NCBI GenBank assembly: GCA_008694505.1
Contig: VZDJ01000667.1
Location: forward strand, 1-64,000
Source: Cyanoderma ruficeps
Lineage: Eukaryota > Chordata > Aves > Passeriformes > Timaliidae
Length of the DNA stretch: 64,000 nt
Reading direction: 5' to 3'
The translations under genes were made by a program, and so were the position numbers. The notes below the pieces were generated by a model. It had not been told where the DNA came from. It worked only from the letters and a program-made list of their open reading frames with translations, and did no database searches. Shown here one piece after another: positions 9,931 to 22,474 of this stretch. Numbering within the stretch: position 1 is the first letter of the stretch; each line of letters begins with the position of its first letter.

Positions 9931-12870
9931 TTTTTCTACTAATAATCTGTCTCTTTACTGGGGCCTCTGGGGAGGGACTGACAAAATAAAAGGGGAAAGC
10001 TGAAACCTCCCCCCTAAGACCCCGCATGCTGTCCGGCCTGCTCTGGTGCTGCCCCTCGGCACAAGGGCTTTTCCCTTGGCATTTTCTTGAAGCGATGCTC
10101 CATGCCCGGGTGCAGTTGGCTGTTTCCTGGGCCCTGCTGGATGCTCCAACTGTCATTCCAGGAGGGACACTCTGGATGTCTCCCTTATCCCCTCTGGACT
10201 AGCAGGTCCCTGTGCAGGTGTGCCCAGATAACCCTCTGAAAACAGCCTCTGGCAGGAGCTGCCCCCTCCTCATTCTCACTGGTAGCCCTGGGGCTGCTGC
10301 ACTTTGGAGTGGGGGATTTTAGCCAGGTTTCTAAGGTTTAGCCAGTTTTAGTTACTGCAGGATTCAGTAACTCATGGTCAAAAAGATAATCTTCTCCCTG
10401 TGAAATAATAATGAAAAATAAAATTAAAAGTTGATTTTGTATTTAAACCAATTTGTAATCTAGAAGTTTCTATGGACTAGCTGTCAACTCTCAGAAAATA
10501 CTCCCTAGTATTTATATCTTTCGAGGTTGTTGAGAGAGAAGTTGAACACCCTGCTATCTTTTCTTGCCGTTATGTAGTGGAGTAATGTAATATTTTAAAA
10601 TAAAATTTACTGGGTTTTGGTCTATGATTTATGAATGATATTTGTTATGATTTTATGATGCTATTTTCATGTCAAGGTCCTGAGGGTAATTTCAGCCATC
10701 CCTCGGCCCACTGCCCTGTGCAAACAGGCCCCTGTGTTGTGTTGCTGTGTAAGGCACCTGATGCATCTGTTTTGAAGAAAAAGAGTGACAGTTATGTGTT
10801 GAAACTTAGTACCAGTTCCTTTTGCTGTTCGGTATTTTACATTGTTTTTTTTGAACAATAGCATTCTGATTGTTTCTAAATCAAAGGATATGTATTTTGG
10901 GTTTTAATTCTTTTTTAATGGTGCCTTATCTCAGGGGAGCTGTGCAGGAGTGAGTAAGTCCAATGTCTCGAGAATGTGAATAATATTTGCACAGGCTCTG
11001 TGTTTTCAGTGCTCAGTCAGTGACAACTAAAGTAAATAGCAAAAGCTGAGGAAATGCAAAAATACTGCCATCATTGTGCACTTTTTAGTTTAGGTACCAA
11101 ATTGAAATGTGTAGTGATCTGAAGACGGCTCAGCCCAACTGGAGCTAAACATCCTTTACTTAACCTTTGCAGTATGGAGGTGTTCTGAAAGGCAAGCCTC
11201 TTAGTTAAAAATTATTCAAGAAGGTCTTGGACCATGGTAGCCAGAAATGCCTGAAGGGTTCACAGAAACTATAAGCACCTGTTAAAGGCACAGGTACATG
11301 AGTCTTTTTGTTTTAGAATAAAAATGGCTGGTTAACAGACATCCAGAAGAGTCATCCACCCCCATTCTTTCTCCAGAGAATCAGAAATTCTCCCGGGCTC
11401 TGAGATGTAATTACAGTATGAGGAGGTTTGGGACAGCTGAAAAGTCACCATAGTAGCCTCCTGGCAAAAATCTTTGCTCATCCAATATAAAGCAAAATTT
11501 ATTTTTACCTGAATGGCTTTAATGAGCCTGAATGTGTCTTGTGTTGGCTGTCTTAACTTCATTGTACTCCTCGGTCACAGTCTTTTCCTGCTCTAAGTCC
11601 TAAAGGTCATCACAATCTTCCCATGAAAGTTTTGACTAACAATGAACACAGGATGCTGGTTATTTGATCAGGTTCTACCTCTGAGTTAAAGAAGAGATAC
11701 CCTCTCATGACATTCCGGATCCTTTCTAATCGCGTCCAGTGAAACTGATACAACTTGTGCTGAATAATTGCAAGCATGAAAGTAAACTGAAAAACATGGA
11801 AAAAGATAAAAGAAGAATGGGGAAATGGAAATCATTGAAGTAATGTGCAGTTCCTGTTCAGAAGAAAGGCTCTCCATGGAAGAGTTCATGTGAATGATAG
11901 AAGCTATGAGAAGCTATGCAGCATGGAATTGGTGAGACGCAGTGCATGCCAAGCAATTTCCATGGAAGCAATGTGCCTGTAATAGAAGGAGACCAAGACC
12001 CTGCTGGTTGAGGCTGGTGGATGGCAGGAGGGTGCTTGGCTGTGGCTACTTGGCTGTGAGAGGATCTGTGTGGGTGCACAGGAGGAAGGCAAAGCAGGAG
12101 AGGAACTCCTGAGATACAAAGTAATTTGGCTAAGGGGTGCTCTCAGTTTTTTGAGGAAAAAGTTGAAGTCTGGGGTTTTTAAATGGGGGTAACCAAGAGG
12201 AGGAGACAGATTTGTGAGCAATAAGGTGATGATGGATGAATAGGTTATGTAGGAAAGCTGAAGGGAGGGACACTTCTATTCTGTCTGGAGCCTAGAGTGC
12301 CTGGAGGAGCAGGGTGCTGTGTTTAGCAGCCTTGGGAGGTTCAGGCTTTCTCTGGTTCCTCTTACATCCCTCTCAGATCCAGTAAGGGAAGCCAGCTACT
12401 GGGAGCTGCTGTCAAAACATTGAAGATCGCACTCCTGCAGGAGACAGCTACCAGGCCTGCAGGGCTGATTTGGTCCCTCTAGAGCTAACTCACAAAATTT
12501 GGGAGTTGACATCTGGCTGGCCAAAGTGACAGTCACACAGATATCCTTCTCGGTCGCCACTCTCTCTGAGATCTCGCTCATGAAGTCTTTCTCAGCAGCA
12601 AGCAATAATTAGCATTCTTTGAACTTGGCAATGACGAATTAATATCTTGCAGGAGGGAAGAAAGATACTGGTGTTGATCTTTGCACTTTAGTGTTATGTA
12701 CTACAAATAAAGGCTAGACAGCTGTTGTGGGGAATTTTCAAGTAGTGTTCTTTAGTGCAGTCACTTTTGAAACAGAAAGAAGGGGAACTCTTCAGTTGTT
12801 TCTTTCTAATTCGTGTTTTACAGTGCTCCATATTCTGGACTTTGCTCTGGACAAAACCTGTATCACTCTG
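9931..12870. other. Non-coding DNA, nothing recognised
   Basis: Includes a short GC-richer patch at 9955-10310. The rest is AT-rich. The open frames are short, overlap on both strands and have no recognisable domain. No LTR, LINE or RNA gene could be supported. Confidence 0.45.
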
Positions 12871-12874
12871 TGAC

Positions 12875-12998
12875 ATACCACAGGCTGGGAGTGTAATGAT
12901 TTGATTCTTAAATATTATTGCAAAGGTCAACAAATCATTTCTGGAGTGAAGAGAAAGTAAAAGAGAAGTTTGGGAACAGAGATTTGTTAACACAGCAG
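12875..12998 (+). repeat. Local duplication, copy 1
   Basis: The segment beginning CCACAGGCTGGGAG and running through TATTGCAAA, a GGAGT word and an AGAGAT-GTTA word is repeated about 393 bases downstream with roughly three quarters identity by eye. Function unknown. Confidence 0.65.
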
Positions 12999-13267
12999 AT
13001 TTTCCAGGACCTAAGAAATGTGGTTTCAGAACAGAAATTACTTGTTCTTTGTTTCCTGACCCACTGAAAACATCACAACATCCCATCTGATTTTCTCTTT
13101 ATATCTCCTTCACCAGTCTTTGACATCTGACAGAAGAAACAGTGTGCAGCAAAAATCTACCTGAACTTCTGTGCTACACAGGGAGGTGAGTTTTTGAGCA
13201 GAGCCTTTAAATAACTATGGTGTTTTTAGAAGAAAGTATGACAATATATGGGAAGTCTTATTTAGGT

Positions 13268-13385
13268 GCCACAGGCTGGGAGCATAATGTTTTATTCCTT
13301 AAATGTTACTGCAAAACTCAGCAAAAAATTGCTGGAGTAATAGCGTAGGAAGCTAGGAGAAGAGATATGTTATCACATCAGTAAA
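13268..13385 (+). repeat. Local duplication, copy 2
   Basis: Direct repeat of 12875-12998. It also starts CCACAGGCTGGGAG, followed by a CTTAAATGTTACTGCAAA word that corresponds to the CTTAAATATTATTGCAAA word of copy 1. The divergence suggests an old tandem event. Confidence 0.65.
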
Positions 13386-13835
13386 TGGAAAACTGGATGA
13401 CATTTCCTAACATTGTAAGTTTTGTAAATTGCAAATTTTAAAGGAAATGGAGAGAGTTGTTATTAGCTCAGATGTTTTTATAAATTTCTACTGTTCATTT
13501 TACATGTCTGAACACAAAGGGACAGCTTCCATTTTGTCAGTGGGCAGGGTGCTGTAACCCTTTGTGGGGTGCCGCAGGCAAGGGCTGCATCTGATGTGAA
13601 TCCAGGTGACTCCACTGCATGGAGCTTGGCCACTTTAGACTATCTGAGGATCTAGTTCATCCCTCACAGTCATTTTATCTAACTCATTAATAGGTAAAGA
13701 CTTCATCCAGTATGGTCCTAAACCAAGATTAAGTCCTTCCTTTGGTGCCTGGTGAAGTGAGTAGAGGAAGTAGAGTGGCACAGGGGAGTTGCTGGGCACA
13801 GGGTGCGAGTCTGGGGCTGTTGGGCATTGAGGCTG

Positions 13836-14289
13836 CTCTCGGGTTTGTCTCTGTCCTTGCCGAGATTCAAGGTTGTTAAAAGTACCCAGCCCTCTAAAAG
13901 CCCTGAGCTGCGTCGCAGAAAGAAACGGAGTCCTTCAAGTTCTTGTTTTCAGTTCTCGTGTGTTGTTTATTATCAGGTATCTCACAATTTGCTCCGCACC
14001 CAGCCGAGGTCCGGACAGAGGCTGAGACATGACGTGACTGCCCACTGATGGGGTGTTGCTTGGTTCTTATACAGATAATTACGTGCCCACTATTTACTAT
14101 TTTATAGCAATGTGTGATATCTATACTACAAGGGTCATTTCTACCCTAATCCAATAGCCTAGAACTACTTTGTGTGGTCACCACCCCAGAGGATGGAGGA
14201 CGGAGAAGAAGGAGAAGAATTTAGGGCAACTCCCTAAATCCTCCATCTTGTCCCCCATTCATCTCTATTCTAAGAATTCCTAAACTACA
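13836..14289 (-). mobile_element. Solo LTR of an endogenous retrovirus, inverted copy A
   Basis: Read on the minus strand, this 0.45-kb segment matches 19404-19855 almost base for base, about 90-95% by eye. In element orientation it begins near TGTAGTTTAGG, carries a GTATAAGAACC TATA-like word and then AATAAA upstream of a CACACGAGAACTG word. It ends in a CTTTTAGAGGGCTGGG region. TATA followed by a polyadenylation motif in a short repeated unit is the usual layout of an LTR. No gag, pol or env remnant adjoins it, so it is probably a solo LTR. The far boundary and target-site duplication could not be fixed. Confidence 0.7.
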
Positions 14290-17200
14290 AAATTTCTCAC
14301 CCCATGCTGTACTAAACTACTAATTTCACACTTTTGAGGTTTCTAATTCTTCTCTCAGTGTTGGAAGCTTCTCCCATGGGCTAAAATCAAACTCGGTGTC
14401 TTTCTGGGCTCTGTGCCAAGGTCTCCAACCTCCCTGGAACGGCTCCACACCCCCCTGTCCAGGGTCCGAACTCCCTTTCTCAAGTCCCAGGTCATCCAAA
14501 GGGATGCCCTGGACTCCAACAGCTGCCTGTGCACTCTGTTGCTCTGGTTTAACTGTACTTATTTTGGCAGCAACTTCATCAAACCAAAGCACAAAACAGA
14601 ATAAAGTTTCTCCAGTTTAGACTGGCATATTTGGATTTTAAGTGTATGTCATATGCTTATACCCTGGAACTAGCCCTTTCTCAATTATAAGCATGTTTTC
14701 AGGGCTTACACTGGTGAAAATTTGCTTCTAGACAGAGCCCAGGGTGAGAACAAATACTTTTACTGGCTGTGCTGTCCATGAGCAGCTCTGTGTCCTGCTT
14801 CTCCCTGTGCTCTTTGGCCTGTCTGTTGCTGTCTGGTTTACCATCTCATCAGAGTCTGTGGGCTATAACTGTGGGTCAGCATACTCAGCATAGGTTCACG
14901 GGCAGGGCCTTCTTTTCTTGTTTTTAGGAACTTCACCACTTTGTCAAAGCAGATTGGAAGTTGTTAACAGGTTTACGGAGTTGTGACAGATGAACAAAAT
15001 ATGTTCAATGTCATTGTATAAACTTTTTCTTCTAGAAACCATCAAAGGGTTTGTGTAGCTGTGACCTTTACAGAGATGACTAATCTAGTGACTCAGCTTG
15101 GTCACAGGGAGTGAGGACTTCTAGGCTCCTGTGCTATCTATGCTATTCCAGCAGATTGCAGGCGCAGTTTGAATTTCTCAACGAAGTGAGAGGGAAGGGG
15201 GTGCTCACCAACATCTCTTTTTCAGAACGTGCCTAGAAAATGAAGAGGTTCCCGTGTTGGCCTGAACAGCACTTTGCTGATAAGGTTTTTTGCATCTTGA
15301 TGGCTGCTGCTCATCTTTTTCTCCTGACAGGTACAGTAATCCCACTCAGGAATAATCACACAAATGGTGCTGTCAGCAGGCTCTGGGCATGCCCCAGCCC
15401 AGAGAGTGTCTGATGGTGTCCTGGTTTGTCCACACACAGTTTATCCCTACATGAGCCTACTTTCCTTGTGTTCAGCCCCAGAGAAGCAGTTGTTCTTATT
15501 CTGGCCCTTTCCCTTCAGCCATTACTGAAGCATGGTGGCCAGAGACGTACAAGTCTGGACATGATGCATACCCTCTTCTGGGATGCTGGTTGCGTCTGGG
15601 CTGCAGATGAGTCAGTACAAATAAGAAAATACATCAAGGAGTGAAATGTCAGGTTTTGATTGCATCACAACCGTCATCCACATTTGGAGGTGAAAAGGCT
15701 GGTGGTTTTGTCATTATTCACTTCTTTCCCTCCTGGGTGTCTTTTGCATTTCTGCATGGTTTTTTTTTCTAGTTTTACTTTGGTCACTGTGAAATAGGAG
15801 CTGTGCAGTTGCTACTTAGTGTCCTGGGAAAAGCTACTGACACAACAAAACTCTGCAGTAAAAATTCAGGCCCCGAGTTTCAACATGGTAAGCTGTGTGT
15901 TGTGAACATGCGCAGTGTCCTTTCACTCCACCATAAACCCCAGCAGAACAATAACTAGTTCTATGCTGGGTTTTTGCACTTCTTCACTCCACTTCAAGAA
16001 CAATGCAGGGCACAGAGATAATTCATGCCTCTAAAATGCACCCTGTCGGATTGGGGTCACTTCCAGCACACAGGGCTGTTGAGGAAAATTCAAACTCTTT
16101 CCAAAGAAAACCTTCATAATAAAAAGACTGAATTAACATCTAGCTCCTGCCAAATATATCATTTTTTTCTCTGCTTTGGTTGAGAAAATAGGACACCCGA
16201 ACTAATACTGGACTATGTGTACCCTAGAGCTGAACTGTGTATTGATTCCTATTGAACATGTCTTGAGGACTTCCTTTACTTTTGCGGAGTTAAACTTGTC
16301 TTTTTACTAGTAGTGTGGGTGGTGTCAATTAAATTTCAAAGGTACCAGAAATGGGAAATAGAATAAAATTCTAAATTTTTTAATCATAATGCAGGGAGGT
16401 ACTTAAATGAGAACATAGTGCAGCTTTTTCTTTAGAAGTGGCACTTCCCTTTTTTACTCTTTACCAAAGCTGTTTGCTTACAGAAGCACCCTATCTACAT
16501 GGAGAATGCCTGGATTTACTGGGAAGGAATAATAAATGTGCCCAAGTATGTGTTCTCATCCTCTCACTGACTCAGTCTGCATCTCTTCCTCCCCCTACCA
16601 CACCCCCACACTACTTTCTAGTTTTCTTCTTAATTTTGAATAATCTGAGAGAGGGATGAATGTATTGTGAGGCTGGGGAGGGCTTGGTGTGCACGGGTGC
16701 TGGAGAAAAAAACACATCCCCTTAGTTCCATATCCTTCTGTTTTCTTTTGAGGAGTCATTGGGCATTTAATTAATTAGATGCTTCTGGCTTCTTGTTTTC
16801 TGTGTATTCCTGAGTCTGTCAAACAGTGTTAGCCTTGGTTGGTGCACCAACATCCAGTAGATGGAACATCCAGCTCTATCTTGCAGCTCAATGAGCTAAA
16901 GCCCGTATATCGTTTTCAAAATAAAGAGTCAGCAAATACCCATCATGCCAGGTCATGTTTCTGACCTACTGCAAACAATGGATTTGAAATGGCGATGTGG
17001 CAGCTTGCTCCTGGGTTTGCAGTGTCTTGGTGGAAGAGTAAAGCAGAGTAGATTAGTTCGCTGATTTCCAAAGTTTACTGCTATTGCAGATGCAAAAGGC
17101 CTGAGTAAAGAGGAGAGATGTCCAAATGAAAATCTAAGATTCATCCAGCATGGGAAAAGCAGGCTTGCTGTTTTTACGGGTTTCTGTGCATGCCAGGAAC

Positions 17201-18100
17201 AACAGGGACTGTGGTCTCTCAAAGCAGGTTGCTAGACATTTTGATATTTGGAACAACTGGTCTATCTTTCTTGCATCCTACTCTGTGAGTATGGGATCCT
17301 CCTGACACAGTTCTCTACCACCCTTGAGGACTCTGCCTCTGTTGAAGAGGTATAACCATTTCCTAGATCATGAGGTGACAGCAAAACACCTCCGAGGAGT
17401 ATTCAGGGGCTGGAGGTCTGAGCTGAAAACTGAAAGTTCTGAGCTTAGTCTGCAAGAGCCAGACTGGAGAGATGACTCAGAGCTGGATTTCAGTTGCTTT
17501 ATTATCCACTTGCTCCAGTTTGACCCTGTGCTGACTTCACAGGCTGTGGCTTGATGCAAAGGGGAAAATCAATTGTGTCTAGCAAGTAGAAGCTTAGGTA
17601 CTGTAGCATGCCTGCTCAGATTTCAGCTTGACTTCAGCCATCCTTTGAACTTCACAAGATAATTTGAAGTCATTTAGGATAAAAATAGAAGACTTCAAGT
17701 TATTACCAGTCCCTGTTTCTGTTATTGCCCATGGATGAATTGTCATTGATTTCAGTGAGTCAGAGATGGACTGTTGTATTTTGAGCATGGGTGAGTCTCC
17801 TTAACTCGAACTACATTAGAGAAAACCATGTTTTATGTATGAAGCATGGTCTTATCCTGGTTCTTTCTGACCACACTCCTTATTCATAGACATTTGGCTT
17901 TGTCTTCATATGTTGAATTTATTTCTCTTTTTCAGAGCTGGAATGTCAAGTCTCTGACAGTCATTTCAGAGTGTGAAGTAAAAAAACACCAATTACCAGC
18001 CTCTCAAGGAAACAGTACTTCTGGGGCACAATGTTGTGATCCTGCTTTTCTTTCAGCACCCAGGTCTGTAATGCAACAGGATGATTGGGTTCACTGCTTT
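14290..18100. other. Non-coding DNA between the inverted LTRs, part 1
   Basis: Ordinary AT-rich intergenic sequence. I see no internal retroviral sequence and no exon chain. The longest frame (17846-18337, 163 codons) starts with a hydrophobic stretch but matches nothing that I know. Confidence 0.45.
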
Positions 18101-18174
18101 TGTTGTACATGTGAAAAATTCACAGTGCCAGAGGTTTACATCCAAAAAGGAGAGACAGGAGTAAAGGGAGAGGC

Positions 18175-18345
18175 CATGCGGTATTTCCCCCGGCGTCTCT
18201 CAAATTGTTGGAGGACACAGCCTCCTTTTAACCCTGTTTTCCTGGGCACATCATCCTCACTCTTTCCTCATTGGCTGATGCACTTGAGAGGTACAGAATT
18301 CCTGAATCACCTCTTACATGACCCCCCTAATAGGTAACACACCCC
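18175..18345 (-). mobile_element. Possible decayed LTR remnant
   Basis: The composition and words (TCATTGGCTGATG, TTGAGAGGTACAGA, CCTAATAGGTAACACACC) recall antisense LTR remnants of birds, with an inverted CCAAT context. There are no defined ends, no second copy in the window and no polyadenylation motif to confirm it. Treat it as a hint only. Confidence 0.25.
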
Positions 18346-19403
18346 CTCCCCCTGCTTTTGTATCTCTGTTCTTTAAATTCAGGAATTTTACATGGCTTTG
18401 ATTGAACAACATTCCTTGTCAATTCCTCTGAGTTTTATGGTTCCTTTCTGCTACTATCTTATCCATCAATCTCTGGTCTTACCTGCAAGCAGCTTACACG
18501 GTATGTTTGTAAGGACACACTCATTCTTTTCACAGGTGACAAACATCATCCATTTTCTCCCTCTCTGCCCGGTGATGTGGCAAACTGCATGCAAAATACA
18601 AAAATTGTATCTGCTTTGACAGGGTGATTCACTTCAAGGAAAATTAGCTATGAATGGCTCCCTAGATTTCTTTACTTTGAAAACAACAGGCAGGATGGCC
18701 ACCATTTAAAATGGGAATCCTTATGCCAGGTTATCATTAGCCCAGAGACTATGATTATCAAGGTTCCTTTCACAGACATTAGGGTTGCCTTTTCTGGAAG
18801 GCTAGCAGAGCTTACGCGGGCAAGAAGGGAACACAGATAACTGTTGTCCAACACACGAAATTTAAAAGGATCAAGGTGTATAAGGTCTGGTTTTCTCTGT
18901 GATCTAAGTCGGGTTTTCACCCTTGTTATGCTGTGTTGACCTCTCTATGAAGAAGAAAACCCTGTGTGATTATATTTTGCCCTTTGCCTTCACCCTGCTG
19001 AGGAACCACAGCAGCTCCTTTAACCATGACCTTCACAGAACCTTTCTTGAGTTCTTTGCAGAACTCAGACCTTTCTCTCACCTGAACTGTGCCTTTCCTC
19101 ACCCTTTTGCCAGTGTGGATTCTCAGGCGTTTTATGGTTCTTTCCAGCAGCCTTCAGTGAAGCATCCTCAACAAGGACCCCCAAGTTGCCCTCGTTACCT
19201 CCAGCCAGTACCAATGGTACCAGTCCACGTAAGTGCTCAGGGGACCGTTTTAAATGTTGTCATGGTCATCATTGACACTGACTGACACTGTAAATGTGAC
19301 AATTTAATGGTTTAAGCCCTTGCTGCTTAGCAAGGTGTCCCATGTCAGCAAATCCTCCTGTCTCTGCCTTTGCATTCTCAGCAGGCAGTAAAAGCTGAGA
19401 CAG
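18346..19403. other. Non-coding DNA between the inverted LTRs, part 2
   Basis: No gene or repeat could be supported. A 120-codon frame at 18923-19285 has no recognisable domain. Confidence 0.4.
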
Positions 19404-19855
19404 TGCACCTCAGGAATTCTTAGAATAGAGCTGAATGGGGGACAAGATGGAGGATTTAGGGTGTTGCTCTAAATCCTTCCCCTTCTTCTTCGTCCTCCAT
19501 CCTCTGGGGTGGTGACCACACAAAGTAGTTCTAGGCTATTGGATTAGGGTAGAAATGACCCTTGTGGTATAGATAGCACACATTGCTACAAAATAGTAAA
19601 TAGTGGGCATGTAATTATCTGTATAAGAACCAAGCAAGGCCCCATCAGTGGGCAGTCATGTCATGTCCCAGCCGCTGTCCGGACCTCGGCTGGGTGCGGA
19701 GCAAACTGAGATACCTGATAATAAACAACACACGAGAACTGAAAACAAGGCCTTGAAGGACTCCGCTTCTTTCTGCGACGCAGCTCAGGGCTTTTAGAGG
19801 GCTGGGGACTTTTAACAACCTTGAGTCTCAGCAAGGAATCAGGACAAACCTGAGA
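19404..19855 (+). mobile_element. Solo LTR of an endogenous retrovirus, inverted copy B
   Basis: Plus-strand counterpart of 13836-14289. It begins TGCACCTCAGGAATTC, contains GTATAAGAACC (about 19620) and AATAAACAACACACG (about 19721), and ends near GGACAAACCTGAGA. Only scattered substitutions and small indels separate the two copies, so they come from the same family and are fairly recent. The U3 ends of the pair face each other across about 5.1 kb. The exact 3' end and the target duplication are unresolved. Confidence 0.7.
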
Positions 19856-20860
19856 TCGGAAGAGTTAAGCTTTGAAAGCTTCATGTTGCCAGAAAAGGGT
19901 TAAATGTGCCCAGGGTCTTTCTGTTTCCTGCTGCAACTCACAGTGTTAGATTTCGAGGCCTCTAGGCCTTGGTGATGGGGCTCGGCTCCAGGTCCGCCAG
20001 GCCTGGGGCCAGCTTCCCTTGCCATAGGGGAGCGGCAGGGTGTTTTACAGCTGCTAAAAACCGATCAGGGCCCGCACGGGGCATGTGCTCATCCCCTCCC
20101 CCAGCCCGGGAGTCACTGGGGCCAAGCAGGCCTCTCTCACAAATGCCCGAGCCCAGGCAAGCCGGGATGTCCTGGCCCTCCTTCCCACAAAGAGAGAGCC
20201 GGGATTGCCCCTCTTAACCTCCTGTGAGGGCAAAAGGAAAGGGAAGTCACCGGGCTTCCCAGGGTAATTTAAACCTGTGTGACCCAGAGGTGTACACCTG
20301 TATTTAATTAGCCAATCTAGCCATCAATCGTCCAAGTCAGACACACTGGTTTTCACCATCCGTGCTAAACCAACAGACGGTGCCTTATGCTTGGCAGCAC
20401 CTCTTTGTGCACAAAATAGCGATTGGTGGAGTTTCTTTGCCTAAGAGCTCTCTTGAGAAGCAAATGTTCTTGCTGAGATTGTCATGACTCTCTCCGTTAC
20501 GTTCCACCATCAGCTGGAAGCTGGCCACTCCCTGCAGAGGGCCTGTGTATAATGCAGGAGGCACCATGGTCCCAGATGGGCAAGAAAGGTGTGCTCCAGT
20601 TGCGGCAGATGAGATTTAGGTTTGCCTAGAGAGCAGTCAGGGATGGTCAGCACTGGGAGATCCAGCCACATTCCCCATGTTCCTCTCAGCTTTCGGGCGT
20701 CTGCAGGCTGGATGCAGAGCACCCCGTGGGGCTCCTGGGGCTGTGTCTGCACCAGGGTGAGGATGCCCAGGAGCCGCTGAAGCCAGCAGTGGGGATGAAG
20801 GCTGGGTCTTGTGGGCTGCGAGGTGTGGCTCTGGGGGCGGTGACATGCCAGGGCACAGGT
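19856..20860. other. GC-richer non-coding DNA upstream of the ITPRIPL1-like copy
   Basis: This is more GC-rich than its surroundings, with overlapping chance frames on both strands (for example 20510-20893 minus). It may hold promoter sequence for the ITPRIPL1-like copy, but no core promoter motif stands out. No protein family was recognised. Confidence 0.4.
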
Positions 20861-20889
20861 CACAGTGGGAGCTGTGAGCAGAGGCACGG

Positions 20890-21000
20890 CCATCTTGGCA
20901 GCTGAGTGTCATGGTTCTGCTGGATGTGACATCACAGAGGACGGGTCCTACTGGCACTTGTATCCAGGCCCAGCACGGGGCACTTGGATTCTGGCAGTCA
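20890..21000 (+). other. Probable 5' untranslated exon of the ITPRIPL1-like copy
   Basis: A good donor (GTGAGT) begins at 21001 after CTGGCAGTCA. A good acceptor (CCTTCATCCCACCAG) ends at 21251, three bases before the ATG of the downstream frame. The implied intron is 251 bases. A leader exon followed by a single coding exon is a plausible layout for this family. The 5' limit of the exon is a guess. Confidence 0.5.
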
Positions 21001-21254
21001 GTGAGTACACACGCGGGGGGAATGCTGGGCTGGATGGGGGCTTGGAAGGATGCCGTGGGGGGTTAAACCCAGAGCGAGAGCTGGGACCCCCCCCGAGGGA
21101 CCCTCAGGGAAGGACACTGTCTCCACGGCTGGGGGAAGAGGGCAGTGGGGCAGGTGTGGCAGGTGCCCAGAGAGGCTCTGGTGATACTGGAGATGCAACA
21201 GCCCCCTTCTCCCTCCAAGTCTGACCTACTAATTCCCCTTCATCCCACCAGGCT

Positions 21255-22398
21255 ATGTCTCCAACCCTTGCTCTGATCCTGGCCTTGTTAGCCACCCCCA
21301 GTGGGGTGAACATAGACATTGATAAAGATGTGGAAAACCGGATGCGGGAGTATGAGGAACTTCTGCATCAGGAGATGATGCGGCTCCTGCAGGAGATTGA
21401 TGAGAAAAGTTCTGTGGTGGAAAGCCTGTTCCTTTCTGCATGGCAGCTGCTGTGGCTGCCTTGGCTTAAAGAGGCTATTCTACTCTCTGTGGCTTTCTGG
21501 CTGGTCAGGAGGTGGAAGCAAGGCTCTACCAGCAGCAGGAGGCGAGTGGGATCCAGCAGCAAGGAGGAGGTCAGCAACAAGGACAAGGTCAGTGAGCTCA
21601 AGGAGAAGGTCAAGGGTGCGGACAGTGGTGGCAGCATTTTGGCTGTGCCTGCCCCATTACCGAAGGGCACATCCAGGATAAGGCTGGAGCGGGTTGTCAG
21701 CAACCTGATGTAGTTGAGAATGTCCCTGCCTATTGCTGCAGAGGCAGACTGGACAGCCTTTAAAGGTCACTCCCAAGGCTAACTGTTCCGTGATTCTGCA
21801 GCAGGGCCTGCCCAGCACAAAGGTGCTGAAGCAGCTGGTGGATGAACTCCTTGGTGTCTGCCGAATGCTCTCCCACAAAAACTTCATGCCAGAGTTGCAC
21901 CCAGCCACTAGGACGGACACCGGCTCTGAAGCCTGCAGCCGGTTGGAGGAGAGCAGCACCTGCACCTACCGCCTGCTGGTTATCCTGCGGCCACCCCTGG
22001 GCTACTCCTTCATTCCGGAGAGCATGAGGTGGCAGCGAGCTGGGCGCATCCGTGTGGGGCTGCAGTGCCTGTGCTCCAGGGAGTGGCTGCCGGGGCAGAA
22101 GATGTGCTTCGTGCACACCTCTGGTGGCCAGGTGCCCACAGATCAGGACTGGAACCTGCTGGACACTCTCTGCACAGGCACATACTTGGATGTGGAGAAA
22201 GTGACCCGCTGGATCCAGATGTTGGTGGTATCAGGCTGGCTGTTTCTACCCTACTCAAGCCACTGCCAGCTCACGGCTTTGCCCTCCAGAAAGTTGTGCA
22301 GCTTCCAGCTGTGCAACACCTCTGGCTTGCATAGCATCATTGAGATGGTTTTGGCCGTGCAGGGAGGCAGCTCAGGTGCCTACATGAGCCTTGAGTAG
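21255..22398 (+). pseudogene. ITPRIPL1-like: ITPRIPL1-like gene copy (inositol trisphosphate receptor-interacting protein-like 1), frame broken and C-terminally short
   Basis: The first frame starts at ATG 21255, right after an acceptor site, and runs 152 codons. It has a signal-like leader (residues 1-18), an acidic helical segment with EELLHQEMMRLLQEIDEKSS (about 35-54), a hydrophobic membrane segment (about 60-86, ending LVRRWK) and a charged Ser/Lys/Glu linker. A TAG stops it at 21711. Family-like sequence continues in the +1 frame to TAG 22396-22398, with family signatures LVDELLGVCRMLS, NFMPEL, YRLLV, LLDTLCTGTYLDVEKV and AVQGGSS. In the family these belong to a Mab-21-type region. The second frame has no credible start of its own, so at least one frameshift lies near 21690-21735. 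The usual C-terminal part after the VQ-GNS/GGSS region (roughly 100 or more residues in relatives, from memory) is absent. Family proteins are single-pass membrane proteins linked by name to IP3-receptor regulation. Passerines carry many copies. A decayed duplicate is most likely; a sequencing indel is possible. Confidence 0.8.
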
Positions 22399-22474
22399 GC
22401 AGCAGCCAGCTCTTTCAGCAGCACCCTGTGAGAAGCTGTCGTAGTCAAGACGGCCACTCCACTCAGAGTCCTTC

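Noticed and set aside
17846..18337. 163-codon frame with a hydrophobic start
   Set aside because: No domain, no splice partners, and part of it overlaps a possible LTR remnant; likely chance.
14290..19403. A provirus interior between the two LTRs
   Set aside because: The LTRs are inverted relative to each other, and no retroviral protein remnant was seen between them.
20510..21319. Several overlapping frames on both strands upstream of the ITPRIPL1-like copy
   Set aside because: GC-rich sequence lacks stops by composition; the frames contradict one another and cross the probable 5' intron.
21368..22258. Minus-strand and alternative-frame readings across the ITPRIPL1-like copy
   Set aside because: Shadows of the family-like plus-strand reading; no independent signature.
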